This document shows positions 36,148-44,741 of a DNA stretch of 64,000 nucleotides, in pieces (position 1 is the stretch's first letter; the number at the start of each line of letters is the position of its first letter). Location of the stretch: assembly GCA_016722025.1 (NCBI GenBank), contig JADKGZ010000006.1:62001-126000 (forward strand), given 5' to 3'. A program made the position numbers and the translations under genes. The DNA is from Acidimicrobiaceae bacterium. GTDB lineage: Bacteria > Actinomycetota > Acidimicrobiia > Acidimicrobiales > Ilumatobacteraceae. Below the pieces are notes generated by a model, which made no database searches, was not told the DNA's origin, and worked only from the letters and a program-made list of their open reading frames with translations.

Positions 36148-37737
36148 CTAGTGCACGTCGGCGACGAGCAGCGCCGGCGCGTGGAGGTGGGTGATGGTGG
36201 CATCGCGTCCGACGACGTCGCTGGCGATCTCGAATGCGTCGTCCATCGTGGACGCCGGCGTGAAACCCAGGCGACGAACCGTGGGCGGGTCGCCGCCGAC
36301 GATGATGACCTTGCCGGCGTGCTGCAGGCCGTGGGCGCCCCAGTACCAGGCATAGAACGGGTGCACGCCGTGGTAGGCGTTGCCGGTGCGGTACAGGTGC
36401 TTGTACCACTCGTCCTCTGCGTACTGCTTCTCCCACTTGCGCGACATCTCTGCCGGGCTGGTGGTGTCGGCCAGCACCTGCTCGAAGAAGTCGATGTAGC
36501 TGGGGTGGTGCACCGGGTTGAAATCGCGGTAGCACGGGTGGGTCATGATGATGACGCCGCCTTCGCGTACCAGCGGCTTGTTGCGGTACATGTTGAACAG
36601 GTAGCCGAGGCCCATGCACATCACCAGGATCGGGTTCATCACGCCGTCGGGGTTGTACGGGCACACGTAGGGGATGCCCATGGTGAGGATGTCGGTCTGC
36701 CCGGTGACCTCCACCAGTTGCTGCTCGTACACCTTCTCCAGCGTGATCTTGTGCACCGCGTCGGTATCGCCGGCTTGCACCGAGGTCATCTGGTGCGGGC
36801 CTTCCATGTTGTGGAAGATCTTGCGGGCCAACTTGATCGGTGTGCGGTTCAACGACTTGGTGGTGGCCACGAAGGTGGCACGGTCGCGCGCGGTCCACTC
36901 CCACTCGCGCTTCGACAGGAAGTCGAACGGAGCCGGGAACATGTCGGTGTTCAGCGTGGTCTCGATCTGGAAGATCTTCGGCCCGTGGTCCTTGAGCACC
37001 TTGCCCAACCGCCACACGCTGGTGTGCAGCGCGCTCTGGTGGCGGTGCCCCATGAGGCTGCGCGTGTTCTCCAACGTCTCGGGGTTGTGGTGGTGGCTGA
37101 GGCAGCGGTACGAGGCGAGCCCGGTGGTGATGCTCTTCCAGCCGCCATCCATCGACACCGAGTTGATGTTGACGTAGATGATGAGATCGCTGTCGGCGGC
37201 GCGCTTGTTGATCTCCAGCACTTCGCCGTGGTCGGTGGTGCCGATCTCGGCCAGGTTGTCGTGGTCTTCCGCATCGTGCTGGTAGAGCATTCCGCGCGGG
37301 TGGAACGAGTCGTAGATGCGGTCGCCGAGGGCATGGCGCAGCTCGTACTCGTGCATCCGGCGGTGCAGGCCGAGTGCGGCGATGAGGTGCACGTCGTCGA
37401 CTCCGGCTGCGGCCGCAAGATCGAGCACCGCTTCGATCACGCGCTGGCGCGTATCGGGACGACGCATCTTCGGCAGCGGCAGGCTGACGTCGTCGAACGC
37501 GATGGTGAGCTTCATGCCCGGGAACAGCTGTGCGGGCAGTGGGTCCTGCTCGTGCGGGTGCAGCAACGCATGGCGGATCGCGCCGTCGATGTCGCTGATC
37601 GCCTCGAGCGGCTCGGGCGGGTAGATCACGCGACTGCGACCGGCGGGCAGCTTCTCGAGGCTGAAGTTCTCGCCACGCCAGAACATGATCGACGGGGTCG
37701 AGCGATCCACTTCGAGGACGAATCCGGGACGGGGCAT
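36148..37737 (-). CDS. LarA-like nickel-dependent racemase family (DUF2088) protein
   Basis: 529 residues resembling the LarA superfamily, whose founding member racemises lactate with a nickel-pincer (NPN) cofactor. Seen: FPGMKLTIAFDDVSLPLP near residue 80, AALGLHRRMHEYELRHALG (LarA-like HxPM region), YVNINSVSMDGGWKSI and IVGGDPPTVRRLGF. It is about 100 residues longer than LarA. The operon suggests a 2-hydroxy-acyl or polyol-related substrate rather than lactate. NPN synthesis genes (larBCE) are not in the window. It starts one base after the dehydrogenase gene ends. Confidence 0.75.
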   Translation of the reverse strand: MPRPGFVLEVDRSTPSIMFWRGENFSLEKLPAGRSRVIYPPEPLEAISDIDGAIRHALLHPHEQDPLPAQLFPGMKLTIAFDDVSLPLPKMRRPDTRQRVIEAVLDLAAAAGVDDVHLIAALGLHRRMHEYELRHALGDRIYDSFHPRGMLYQHDAEDHDNLAEIGTTDHGEVLEINKRAADSDLIIYVNINSVSMDGGWKSITTGLASYRCLSHHHNPETLENTRSLMGHRHQSALHTSVWRLGKVLKDHGPKIFQIETTLNTDMFPAPFDFLSKREWEWTARDRATFVATTKSLNRTPIKLARKIFHNMEGPHQMTSVQAGDTDAVHKITLEKVYEQQLVEVTGQTDILTMGIPYVCPYNPDGVMNPILVMCMGLGYLFNMYRNKPLVREGGVIIMTHPCYRDFNPVHHPSYIDFFEQVLADTTSPAEMSRKWEKQYAEDEWYKHLYRTGNAYHGVHPFYAWYWGAHGLQHAGKVIIVGGDPPTVRRLGFTPASTMDDAFEIASDVVGRDATITHLHAPALLVADVH

Positions 37738-37738
37738 A

Positions 37739-38884
37739 TCAGGAACCTCTCATGTCGAACGCGATCTTCACCGCACCGCGGCGACCGGCGGCGGCCGCAT
37801 GTGCGATCGCATCGGTGTAGTCCTTCAGGGCGTAGGTGGCCGAGACCAGGCGAGCCAGGTCGTGGTGGCGAATGACGTCGATGGCGGTGTGGAAGTCGGC
37901 GTGCGTGTAGGCGTAGCAACCTCGGATGGCTGTCTCGCGATGCCACAGTGAGGTGAGCTCGAGCGAGACGTTCGACGGCATCCCGACGACCTGCACCTCG
38001 CCGCCAGGAGCGACCACGCGCAGCGCCTGCTGCAGTGACTCGCTGCTGCCGACGCAGTCGATGACGTGCGGTGCGCCGCAGGTGAGCTGGTCGCCGAACA
38101 CCAACGAGCTGGTGGCCGAGCGCACGTAGCGGGGCATCTCGTCGGTGGTACACACCACGTCGGCCCCGAGCTCCTTGGCCAGGCGCTTCTGCTCCGCGTA
38201 GCGCGCCGTGACGACGATGGGAGCACTGCGCACCTTGTCGCGCGTGGCGGTGATGGCGGCGAGCGTGAGCAGGCCCAGCGTGCCGGCGCCGATGATGACC
38301 GTTTCCTTGCCGGTGTAGCGAGCAGCCGCGTGAGCGGCGCAGGCGGTGGGCTCGATGAGCACTGCGGCTTCGTCGCTGAGCTCGGCGGGCACGTCGACCA
38401 GCTGGCTGGGATGGGCCACCATCTCATGTGCCCAGCCGCCGCCGGTGTCGGTGCAGAACCCGCTCTGCAGCCCGGGGGAGAGGTGGCCGAACGCGGCTCG
38501 CTCGCACAGGTTGATCTGCCCGACCGCGCACGCCGCGCACACCGGGTCGATGCCGCGGGTGACACAGGAGAGCACGGGCACCAGGACCACTCGTCGATCG
38601 CCACCGACGACGTCGGCAACCACTTCGTGACCGGGCGTGAACGGGTAGCTGACGAGCGGATCGAAGTACGCCGAGGCGGTTCCGTCGATCAGCGACAGAT
38701 CGCTGCCGCAGATGCCCGCCATCCGGGTGCGCAGACGCAGCCAGTCGGGCGTCGGCAGCGGCAGCTGCTGATCGGGCTCGAGGTCGAGAGGGCCGACCGA
38801 CGCGCCGGCGCCGGGCATGATGGCGCCGGCAAGCCGGGCCAGCGCGAATCGTGCCGGCTTGCGCGAGAAGACGAGGCGACTCAT
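37739..38884 (-). CDS. Zinc-binding MDR alcohol dehydrogenase
   Basis: 381-residue medium-chain dehydrogenase. Catalytic zinc ligands are in MAGICGSDLS and PGHEVVADV. Structural zinc cysteines are in CVTRGIDPVCAACAVGQINLC, and the NAD(P) site is VIIGAGTLGLLT. The start overlaps the stop of the upstream reductase-HAD gene (ATGA), and its stop is one base from the LarA-like start, so it belongs to a tightly coupled operon. It probably interconverts an alcohol and aldehyde made or used by the reductase. Confidence 0.87.
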   Translation of the reverse strand: MSRLVFSRKPARFALARLAGAIMPGAGASVGPLDLEPDQQLPLPTPDWLRLRTRMAGICGSDLSLIDGTASAYFDPLVSYPFTPGHEVVADVVGGDRRVVLVPVLSCVTRGIDPVCAACAVGQINLCERAAFGHLSPGLQSGFCTDTGGGWAHEMVAHPSQLVDVPAELSDEAAVLIEPTACAAHAAARYTGKETVIIGAGTLGLLTLAAITATRDKVRSAPIVVTARYAEQKRLAKELGADVVCTTDEMPRYVRSATSSLVFGDQLTCGAPHVIDCVGSSESLQQALRVVAPGGEVQVVGMPSNVSLELTSLWHRETAIRGCYAYTHADFHTAIDVIRHHDLARLVSATYALKDYTDAIAHAAAAGRRGAVKIAFDMRGS

Positions 38885-41297
38885 GATCGCACCGAGTCGA
38901 ACTGGGACCCGTTGGACGACGAGCTGTTGGACGACGAGCCGCCGAACTGCTTGCGCCGTTGCGCTCGGCCATCATCGGGCCCAGCGGCAGCAGCATCTTC
39001 GGGGCACCGCTGGCCTTCGCCCAGTCCTCCACCAGCCAGCCGCGCTTGCGGGCGATGGCCGCCAGACGCGTTTCCGGGTTCACTGCCACCGGGAAGCCGA
39101 CGGCCTCCAGCATCGGCAGGTCGCTCGTGCTGTCGGCATAGGCGATGCTCTGCTCGAGCTTGAGGCCCTCACTGGCGCAGTAGTCGGCGAGGATCTCGGC
39201 GCGGGTTTCGCCGGTGGGTGGCACCACGGCCATGTTGCCGCTGTAGGTGCCGTCGGGTCGCACGGTCATCTTGGCGGCAACGATCTCGTCGAACAGCGGG
39301 CGCAGGCCTTCGACCGCGAAGTCGAGCGCACCGGTGATGAGAATCGTCTTGTGCCCGAGTGCGCGGTGCTCGCGCACTCGGCGCAGCCCGGCCGGGAACG
39401 ACTTGGCGAGGATCAACTGGCTGAGCAGCTCCTGTGAATCCTCGGCGATCTGGGCGACGGGTGCGTCTTCGTAGCGCCGGTAGAAGAAGCGCAGGAAGTC
39501 GCTGCGGTCCTTGCGGTCGATGCTGCTCAGCGTGGGCGCCTCGGCGAGCGTGCGCAGCACGTAGCGGATGCGCTCGGGCGTGTTGAGGCGGCGGGTCGCC
39601 AGCCACGAGTAGCTCTCCACCACGTTGCTGGAGATGAGCGTGTTCTCCAGGTCGAACGCAGCTACGTGGCGGTCGGGGGAGAGCACCGAGTTGCGCAAGC
39701 GAGTGGTGCGATCGTTGCGGTTCTTGCCCGGTGTGACCTTGGCCCGCGAGTGATGCACGATCGATGGCAGGTGGATGGTGCTGATGTACGTGGGCCAGTG
39801 CACGCTGCGCGGGTCGAAGTTGAACGCCGCCTGGTCGGCGGCATCGAGCGTGTCCCACATCGCCATCAGCTTGTCGACCTGGTAGATGGCCTCGCACTCG
39901 GTGTACAGGCCGTAGAGCTGCACGTACTCGTACGCACGGTCGATCTCGTTCTTCTTCTCCTCGAGGTTCGCGGCCCATGCAGCCTGCTTGCCGCGCAGCG
40001 GCAGTGCCTGCAGCACTCGTTCGGTCTTGCCGATGATGCTGCGCGCCCGCTCGAGCTGTTCCTTCACCCGACCGCGAGCGGGGAACTGCCACTCGGGTAC
40101 GAGGATCGGCTGGCCCTCGGCGTCGTACAGCGGGTGCTCGGTGAACCACGCACGCACGTTGTCGACGAGCAGCTTGTACTTCAGCGGATTGATGCCGCCG
40201 CTGGCCACCTGCGTGATCGGTGCAGCGCGCTCGGGACCGGCCGCGGCGACGGTGATGATGGCGGCCACCACGATGTCGACGGGGATGACGTCGACCGTTC
40301 CCTCGGGCACGCCGGGGAACTCCTTGAGCAGCCCGCGTGCGTAGCTGAGGATGACCGGCTCGGCCATGCGGAAGCCACGGATCCAGCCCGGGAACGGCTC
40401 GGCGAGTGCGCTCTCGATGATGCTGGGGCGCACGATGCTGACCGGCACGTTGCCCTTGGTCTCGGTGAGCGCCTGCTCACCCAGCGCCTTGGTGTACGCG
40501 TACGCGTCGGGCCAGCCGACGCTGGCCGCACGAGACCGGCCGGCTTCCACCAGCTGGGCCTTCACCCAGGCCTCGCGCAGGCTCTCCGTCTTCGAGGCCA
40601 GCGCGGGGCCGCCGGCAGCGCCGAGCTCCTTGCGAGCTTCGCTGCGGAAGAAGGCCAGCTTCTCGCTCCCTCGGCTCTGCGCTTCGATGTCGCCACGGAG
40701 GCGGCGGCTGGCGGCAACCTCTTTCTTCCAGCTGAGGCCGATGTCCCAGTGGCCGTCGCTGACCAACGCTTCTGGGGCGTTGCCGCGCCGGTTGCCGGCG
40801 ACGTAGCAGGTGCTGACGCCCACCATGTGCGGCGTGATGCCCAGCGCCTGGCACGCCTGCGCGATGCGCACCGGACCCATCAGGTTGATCTCGACCGCGC
40901 TGTCGAGCGGGCTGTCGAACGACACGGCTGCCGCGGAGTGGATGATGGTGTCGCAGCTGGCGAAGACGGCTTGGTCGACCTCGTTGAGGCCAAGGCCGTC
41001 GGTGCTCACATCGCCGCCGATGGCCACCACGCGGCGAGCGACCATTGCCTCGAACGTTTCGCCGCCGGGGTTGAGCACAGGGTCGGCCAGCTCCGACTTC
41101 AGCCGGTCGAAGGCGTTGTTCTTGAAGATCTCGCGGCGCACTCGCTCGGTGGCATCGTGGCGCTTGCTGGGGCGTACGAGCAGCACCAGCGTGCAGCCGG
41201 GTGCACTGCGCAGCAGGCGCTCGACGAGCGCGGTGCCCACGAACCCGGTGCTGCCGGTGATGGCGATGCGCTTGTCGGCGAGTTGTTCGGCAATCAT
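38881..41297 (-). CDS. Fatty acyl-CoA reductase-like SDR fused to HAD-IB phosphatase, one frame slip
   Basis: About 805 residues. The N-terminal half is an extended SDR of the male-sterility/NAD-binding-4 type: TGSTGFVGTALVERLL, HSAAAVSFD, the active pair in YAYTKALGEQ and SIVRPSIIESA. A helical middle follows. The C-terminal HAD-IB domain shows FDLENTLISS (second acidic residue is Glu, not Asp), ITGALDFAVEG and ADSTSDLPMLEAVG. Near 38955 the frame slips (one missing base); restored, the protein ends in a Gln/Ser/Asn tail at TGA 38881, overlapping the next ATG. First gene of the operon, behind a TetR-type operator. Confidence 0.82.
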
Positions 41298-41308
41298 GCG
41301 GCCACTTG

Positions 41309-41324
41309 TCTACCATATGGTAGA
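41309..41324. promoter_or_regulatory. Perfect 16-bp palindromic operator (TetR-type)
   Basis: TCTACCATATGGTAGA is a perfect palindrome between the reductase-HAD gene (start 41297, minus) and the TetR gene (start 41360, plus). It lies 11 bases from the first start and 35 from the second, a position suited to control both directions by the adjacent TetR protein. Confidence 0.75.
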
Positions 41325-41359
41325 GAGCGGGTAAACACCTCGCCGACGAAAAGCTGCCG

Positions 41360-41968
41360 ATGACCTCGAAACCACCCACTCGCGAGCGCATCCTCGATGC
41401 CGCCACCGACATGTTCGGCGTGCGCGGGGTCGACGCGGTGTCGCTCGACATGATCGCCGCCGACGTCGGTGTGGCCAAGCAGACGTTGCTGTACTGGTTC
41501 CCGAGCAAGGACGACCTGGTGCAAGCCGTGCTGGTCGAGGCGGCCTCCGAGCTCACCATCGCCACCGAGGCGGCGATCCGCGCTACTGGCGACGACCCGC
41601 TCGACCGCATCGAGGCGGTCGTGCGCGCCGTCTTCCGCCCGGCCGTGCGTCGCCCGGCGCTGCTGGGCCTGATCCGCGAGGTCAGCCGCCTGTCGCCGGC
41701 GGTCGGCGAACGCTTCCACGCCGAGCTGCGGCCGCTGGTCGACCGCGCCGTCGGGTACCTGCAGAAGGAGATGGATCGCGGTCGCATCCGCCAGGCCGAC
41801 CCGCGACTGATCGCGGCGCTCTGCTACGCCACCGTCACCGGCATCGCCACCGAGCCCGAGTTGCTGCGCAGCGTCGGCTGGCAGCCCACCACCGCCGACC
41901 TGCGCAGGCTACGCAGCGAACTGCTCGCCTTCCTCCGCGCCGCCCTCGCGCCGGCCCCGAGGCGCTAG
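41360..41968 (+). CDS. TetR-family regulator
   Basis: 202 residues with a canonical TetR N-terminal helix-turn-helix: RERILDAATDMFGVRGVDAVSLDMIAADVGVAKQTLLYWFPSK, followed by a variable helical ligand domain. It is divergent from the lipid-type operon at 41297-35100 across a perfect 16-bp palindrome, so it most likely represses that operon and itself. The ligand would be predicted to be an acyl-CoA or fatty acid from context; this is inference. Confidence 0.9.
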   Translation: MTSKPPTRERILDAATDMFGVRGVDAVSLDMIAADVGVAKQTLLYWFPSKDDLVQAVLVEAASELTIATEAAIRATGDDPLDRIEAVVRAVFRPAVRRPALLGLIREVSRLSPAVGERFHAELRPLVDRAVGYLQKEMDRGRIRQADPRLIAALCYATVTGIATEPELLRSVGWQPTTADLRRLRSELLAFLRAALAPAPRR

Positions 41969-41999
41969 CCCGATCCGAGGCCGGTGCTTGGTTGTGCGC

Positions 42000-42051
42000 G
42001 CAACTGGGGAGGCCCAGATGCGTACGTGCCGTTCTGGGGAGCCCCAGTTGC
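42000..42051. terminator. Long imperfect palindrome between convergent genes
   Basis: A 19-base left arm (42000-42018, starting GCAACTGGGG) pairs with 42033-42051 (ending CCCCAGTTGC) with three mismatches. The 14-base loop contains CGTACG. It lies between the ends of the TetR gene and the DUF1905-like gene. It may be a two-way terminator without a T-tract; like the 33922 repeat it has a TACGT core. Confidence 0.5.
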
Positions 42052-42077
42052 GGGTGCAAGGGTCGTCGTCGGCGACT

Positions 42078-42386
42078 TCAGGAGAGGTCGAGGAGCGCCA
42101 GGTGCACACCGCACTTCGTGCCGTCGGCCAGGCCTTCGGCCTTTCGTACTGTCGCCTTCACCGGGAGGATGAACGACTTCTGCTCGTTGGAGGGGAAGAC
42201 CGAGGTGGTGAAGCTGGTGCTGCCGATGGTGGCCCTCACGCGCACGGAGCCGAAGCCGCGCTTGGATTCGGAGCAGAGCTCGTCGATCTCGTCGGTCACG
42301 TCGAAGGGCAATGTGATGAAGTGCCACGACGTGGCGCCGCCGCCGCTCCACTTCCACACCGGCGCCTCGAACTCGAACGCGGTCAC
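42078..42386 (-). CDS. DUF1905-like small protein
   Basis: 102 residues matching the DUF1905 pattern: FEFEAPVWKWSGGGATSWHFITLP near the N-terminus, GFGSVRVRATIGSTSFTTSVFP and FILPVKATVRKAEGLADG. These proteins form a small beta-barrel of unknown function. The GTG start overlaps the stop of the M20 hydrolase gene by four bases, so it is translationally coupled to that gene. Confidence 0.75.
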   Translation of the reverse strand: MTAFEFEAPVWKWSGGGATSWHFITLPFDVTDEIDELCSESKRGFGSVRVRATIGSTSFTTSVFPSNEQKSFILPVKATVRKAEGLADGTKCGVHLALLDLS

Positions 42387-43633
42387 GACGGATCGAGGGC
42401 TTCCATCACGGCCATGTGGAAGGCGGTGATGCCCATCGCCAGGTGCTCGTCGGGCGTGTCCTCCTCCTTGGTGTGCGACAGGCCGGCGATCGACGAGGTG
42501 AACACCATCGCGGTGGGAACCACGCGGGCCATCTCCGAAGCATCGTGCAGCGCGCCGCTGGGCAGCTCGAACTCGTGGCCCTCGACGGCCTTCACCGCGC
42601 GGCGCACGCTGTCGACCAGGGTGGGGTCGAAGATCATCGGCGGGATGCGGAAGATGTGCTCCAGCTCGACCGTGCACCCCTCGGCGGCTGCCGCGGCTGC
42701 CGCGGCAGCCTTCATCTCGCCGAACATCGCCGCCAGTGAGTCGGCGGAGATGTGCCGCATGTCCATGGTGCAGGTGGTGGTGCCCGCTACCGCCGTGACG
42801 ACACCTGGCCAGCACGACACGCTGCCGACGGTGGTGACGCCGCCGTGGCGGGCACCGATCTCGGCCAGTTCGAGTGCGAAGCGGCTCATCGCCCGCAGCG
42901 AGTCGCGGCGCATGCCCATCGGCATCGTGCCGGCGTGCGCCGCCTGCCCGCTGAACACCAGGCGCTCGCGCTCGATGCCGTACGTGCCCGTGACGATGCC
43001 GATGCCCAGCCCCTCGTGTTCGAGGATCGGGCCCTGCTCGATGTGCAGTTCGAGGTAGGCGACCACGTGCTCGAGGCGAGTGCGGCAACCATCCAGCGCA
43101 TCGAGCACGACGCCGTGTTCGGCCACCACATCGGGCAGCAGGTTGCCCCAGCGATCCTTCAGCTCGCGCACGATGTCGACATCGAGCGTGCCCGCCACCG
43201 CCGCCGAGCCGAACAGGCTGCGACTGAAGCGGGCGCCCTCCTCGTCGGCCCAATCGACGAGTGCGAAGGACCGTTGCGGCAGTGCAGGTGCGGCGACCAG
43301 TGAGCGCAGCACCTCCAACCCACCCATCACGCCGAGCGCACCATCCAGCCACCCACCCGCTGGCACCGAATCGAGGTGCGACCCGACCACGACGGTGTCG
43401 GTCGAGCGGCCCTTGAAGTAGGCCCACAGGTTGCCGGCCTCGTCCTGCTCCACCTCCACCGGCATCGTGGCCAGTTCCTCACGCAGCATCGCTCGCGCCT
43501 CTGCCCACTCCGGGGTCCAGCACAAGCGACGAGACCCGGCCGGCCCACCGGTTCGGCTCGCCAGCTCGCGTAGGTCGCGAATGGCGCGGTGCGCATCGAA
43601 TCCCGGGGCGGTGTGAGCGTCAGCAGCAGTCAT
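42383..43633 (-). CDS. M20-family amidohydrolase (N-carbamoyl amino acid / allantoate type)
   Basis: 416-residue Zn-dependent hydrolase of the hydantoinase/carbamoylase group. Metal-site residues are in VVGSHLDSVPAGGWLDGALG, DEEGARFSRSLFGS and LELHIEQGPILE. The dimer-domain motif is FSGQAAHAGTMPMGMR, and SGALHDASEMAR and SHTKEEDTPDEHL come later. Such enzymes cleave N-carbamoyl amino acids, allantoate or ureidoglycolate; the substrate is not clear here. TATCGT seven bases before ATG is a leaderless promoter. Codes with the DUF1905-like gene. Confidence 0.88.
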   Translation of the reverse strand: MTAADAHTAPGFDAHRAIRDLRELASRTGGPAGSRRLCWTPEWAEARAMLREELATMPVEVEQDEAGNLWAYFKGRSTDTVVVGSHLDSVPAGGWLDGALGVMGGLEVLRSLVAAPALPQRSFALVDWADEEGARFSRSLFGSAAVAGTLDVDIVRELKDRWGNLLPDVVAEHGVVLDALDGCRTRLEHVVAYLELHIEQGPILEHEGLGIGIVTGTYGIERERLVFSGQAAHAGTMPMGMRRDSLRAMSRFALELAEIGARHGGVTTVGSVSCWPGVVTAVAGTTTCTMDMRHISADSLAAMFGEMKAAAAAAAAAEGCTVELEHIFRIPPMIFDPTLVDSVRRAVKAVEGHEFELPSGALHDASEMARVVPTAMVFTSSIAGLSHTKEEDTPDEHLAMGITAFHMAVMEALDPS

Positions 43634-43661
43634 CCGGCGAACGATACTGCGCAGGCCCGGT

Positions 43662-43684
43662 AGGCCTGAGTGCCGGTCAGGCCT
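43662..43684 (-). terminator. Hairpin at the end of the yjdM-like gene
   Basis: AGGCCTGA (43662-43669) and TCAGGCCT (43677-43684) are perfect eight-base arms around a seven-base loop. The right arm includes the stop codon of the yjdM-like gene. No T-run follows. Probable terminator between it and the M20 hydrolase promoter. Confidence 0.4.
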
Positions 43685-44012
43685 TCTTGAGGAACTTGGC
43701 CTTCAGCAGCACACCTTTGCCGGCGACCTTGCAATCCACCTCGTGGTCACCGGCGACGAGACGAATGTTGGTGATCTTGGTACCCACCTTCAACGTGTCG
43801 GAGGTTCCCTTGACCTTCAGGTCCTTGACCACCGACACCGAGTCGCCATCGTGCAAGATGTTGCCGTTTGCATCGCGAACCTCGCCGATCGCGTCGGGGT
43901 CGGCACCAGCGACCTCCCATTCGTTGCCGCACGTCATGCACTCGGCGCGGCCGGCCTCCGAGACGAGGATGTCGGACATCGTGCAGATCGGGCAGGCCAT
44001 CGTCGTTTCCAT
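43677..44012 (-). CDS. yjdM: YjdM/PhnA-like zinc-ribbon protein
   Basis: 111 residues of the YjdM (formerly PhnA) family. The zinc ribbon is MACPICTMSDILV ... AECMTCGNEW, followed by the conserved VRDANGNILHDGDSVSVVKDLKVKGTSDTLKVGTKI-type beta domain and KAKFLKKA at the end. Despite the old name there is no phosphonate operon nearby, and the function is unclear. The gene is monocistronic, with a hairpin at its end. Confidence 0.92.
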   Translation of the reverse strand: METTMACPICTMSDILVSEAGRAECMTCGNEWEVAGADPDAIGEVRDANGNILHDGDSVSVVKDLKVKGTSDTLKVGTKITNIRLVAGDHEVDCKVAGKGVLLKAKFLKKA

Positions 44013-44038
44013 GCGAACGGTCTATCAAGCCGGCAGCC

Positions 44039-44734
44039 TCAGCGCTGAATGACCTCGGCCAGCACCTGGGCACTGATGATGGCCAATTGCTGCACCGAGA
44101 CCGACGGGGAACCCACCGCCTGCTCGCTGCTGCCCGCCAACAACTGCCGGGCGCCAGCCCCGAACGCGGACACCAGCACGGTGCTGCCGTCGGGTGCCAC
44201 GGCGAGCGCATGTTTCACGTGCTCGCCGTCGGAGGCCAGCGTCGTCTCGTCGAAGGGAACGAACGCGGCTTCGTTGGGCACCCACATCGGCGAGGCCCTG
44301 GCGACGACACGCCAGGCCATCACTTCGACAGCCGTGCCATCCTGCAGCTCGAAGCCGGCGTAACGCATGGTGACGCACGCAGTCTGCGTCGGAGCGAGGT
44401 CGCGCACGGCAGAGGTGGCGAACGAACCGATGTTGGCCACCACGGCCTTCGTCGCCGCCGAGCTGAATGCGCCGAGCCCGATGCTGGAGGAGATCTCTCC
44501 GGTGAGCACCAGCGATCCGTCGGCCTCGTTCGAGTACCACTCGTCGAGCGAGGCGGCGACGGTGCCGGCCTCGTCGATGCAGCCGATGTTGGCCTGTGTG
44601 TTGGCAACCGGCACGGTGGGCACCGGTGACGACTCGTCGTCGGTGCGGAACCGGGAGTAGCCGAGCACGCCCAGCGCCGCCACCGTGATGACGACGGTGC
44701 CGAGCAGCATCGTCCGGCGATCGGGCAGTTGCAT
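44039..44734 (-). CDS. Secreted or membrane-anchored protein of unknown function
   Basis: 231 residues: a basic start (MQLPDRRT), one membrane helix (about 9-25), and an extracytoplasmic domain with two cysteines. The domain is Ala/Ser/Val-rich, with no motif I recognise. It begins seven bases after the stop of ddl on the same strand, so it is probably cotranscribed with ddl and may act at the cell envelope. No further function can be given. Confidence 0.7.
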   Translation of the reverse strand: MQLPDRRTMLLGTVVITVAALGVLGYSRFRTDDESSPVPTVPVANTQANIGCIDEAGTVAASLDEWYSNEADGSLVLTGEISSSIGLGAFSSAATKAVVANIGSFATSAVRDLAPTQTACVTMRYAGFELQDGTAVEVMAWRVVARASPMWVPNEAAFVPFDETTLASDGEHVKHALAVAPDGSTVLVSAFGAGARQLLAGSSEQAVGSPSVSVQQLAIISAQVLAEVIQR

Positions 44735-44741
44735 GGCCGGT

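Noticed and set aside
38424..38880. C-terminal extension of the reductase-HAD protein through the dehydrogenase gene
   Set aside because: The extension is antisense-like Arg/Ala-rich sequence in the wrong frame; a one-base slip near 38955 restores a natural stop that overlaps the next start codon.
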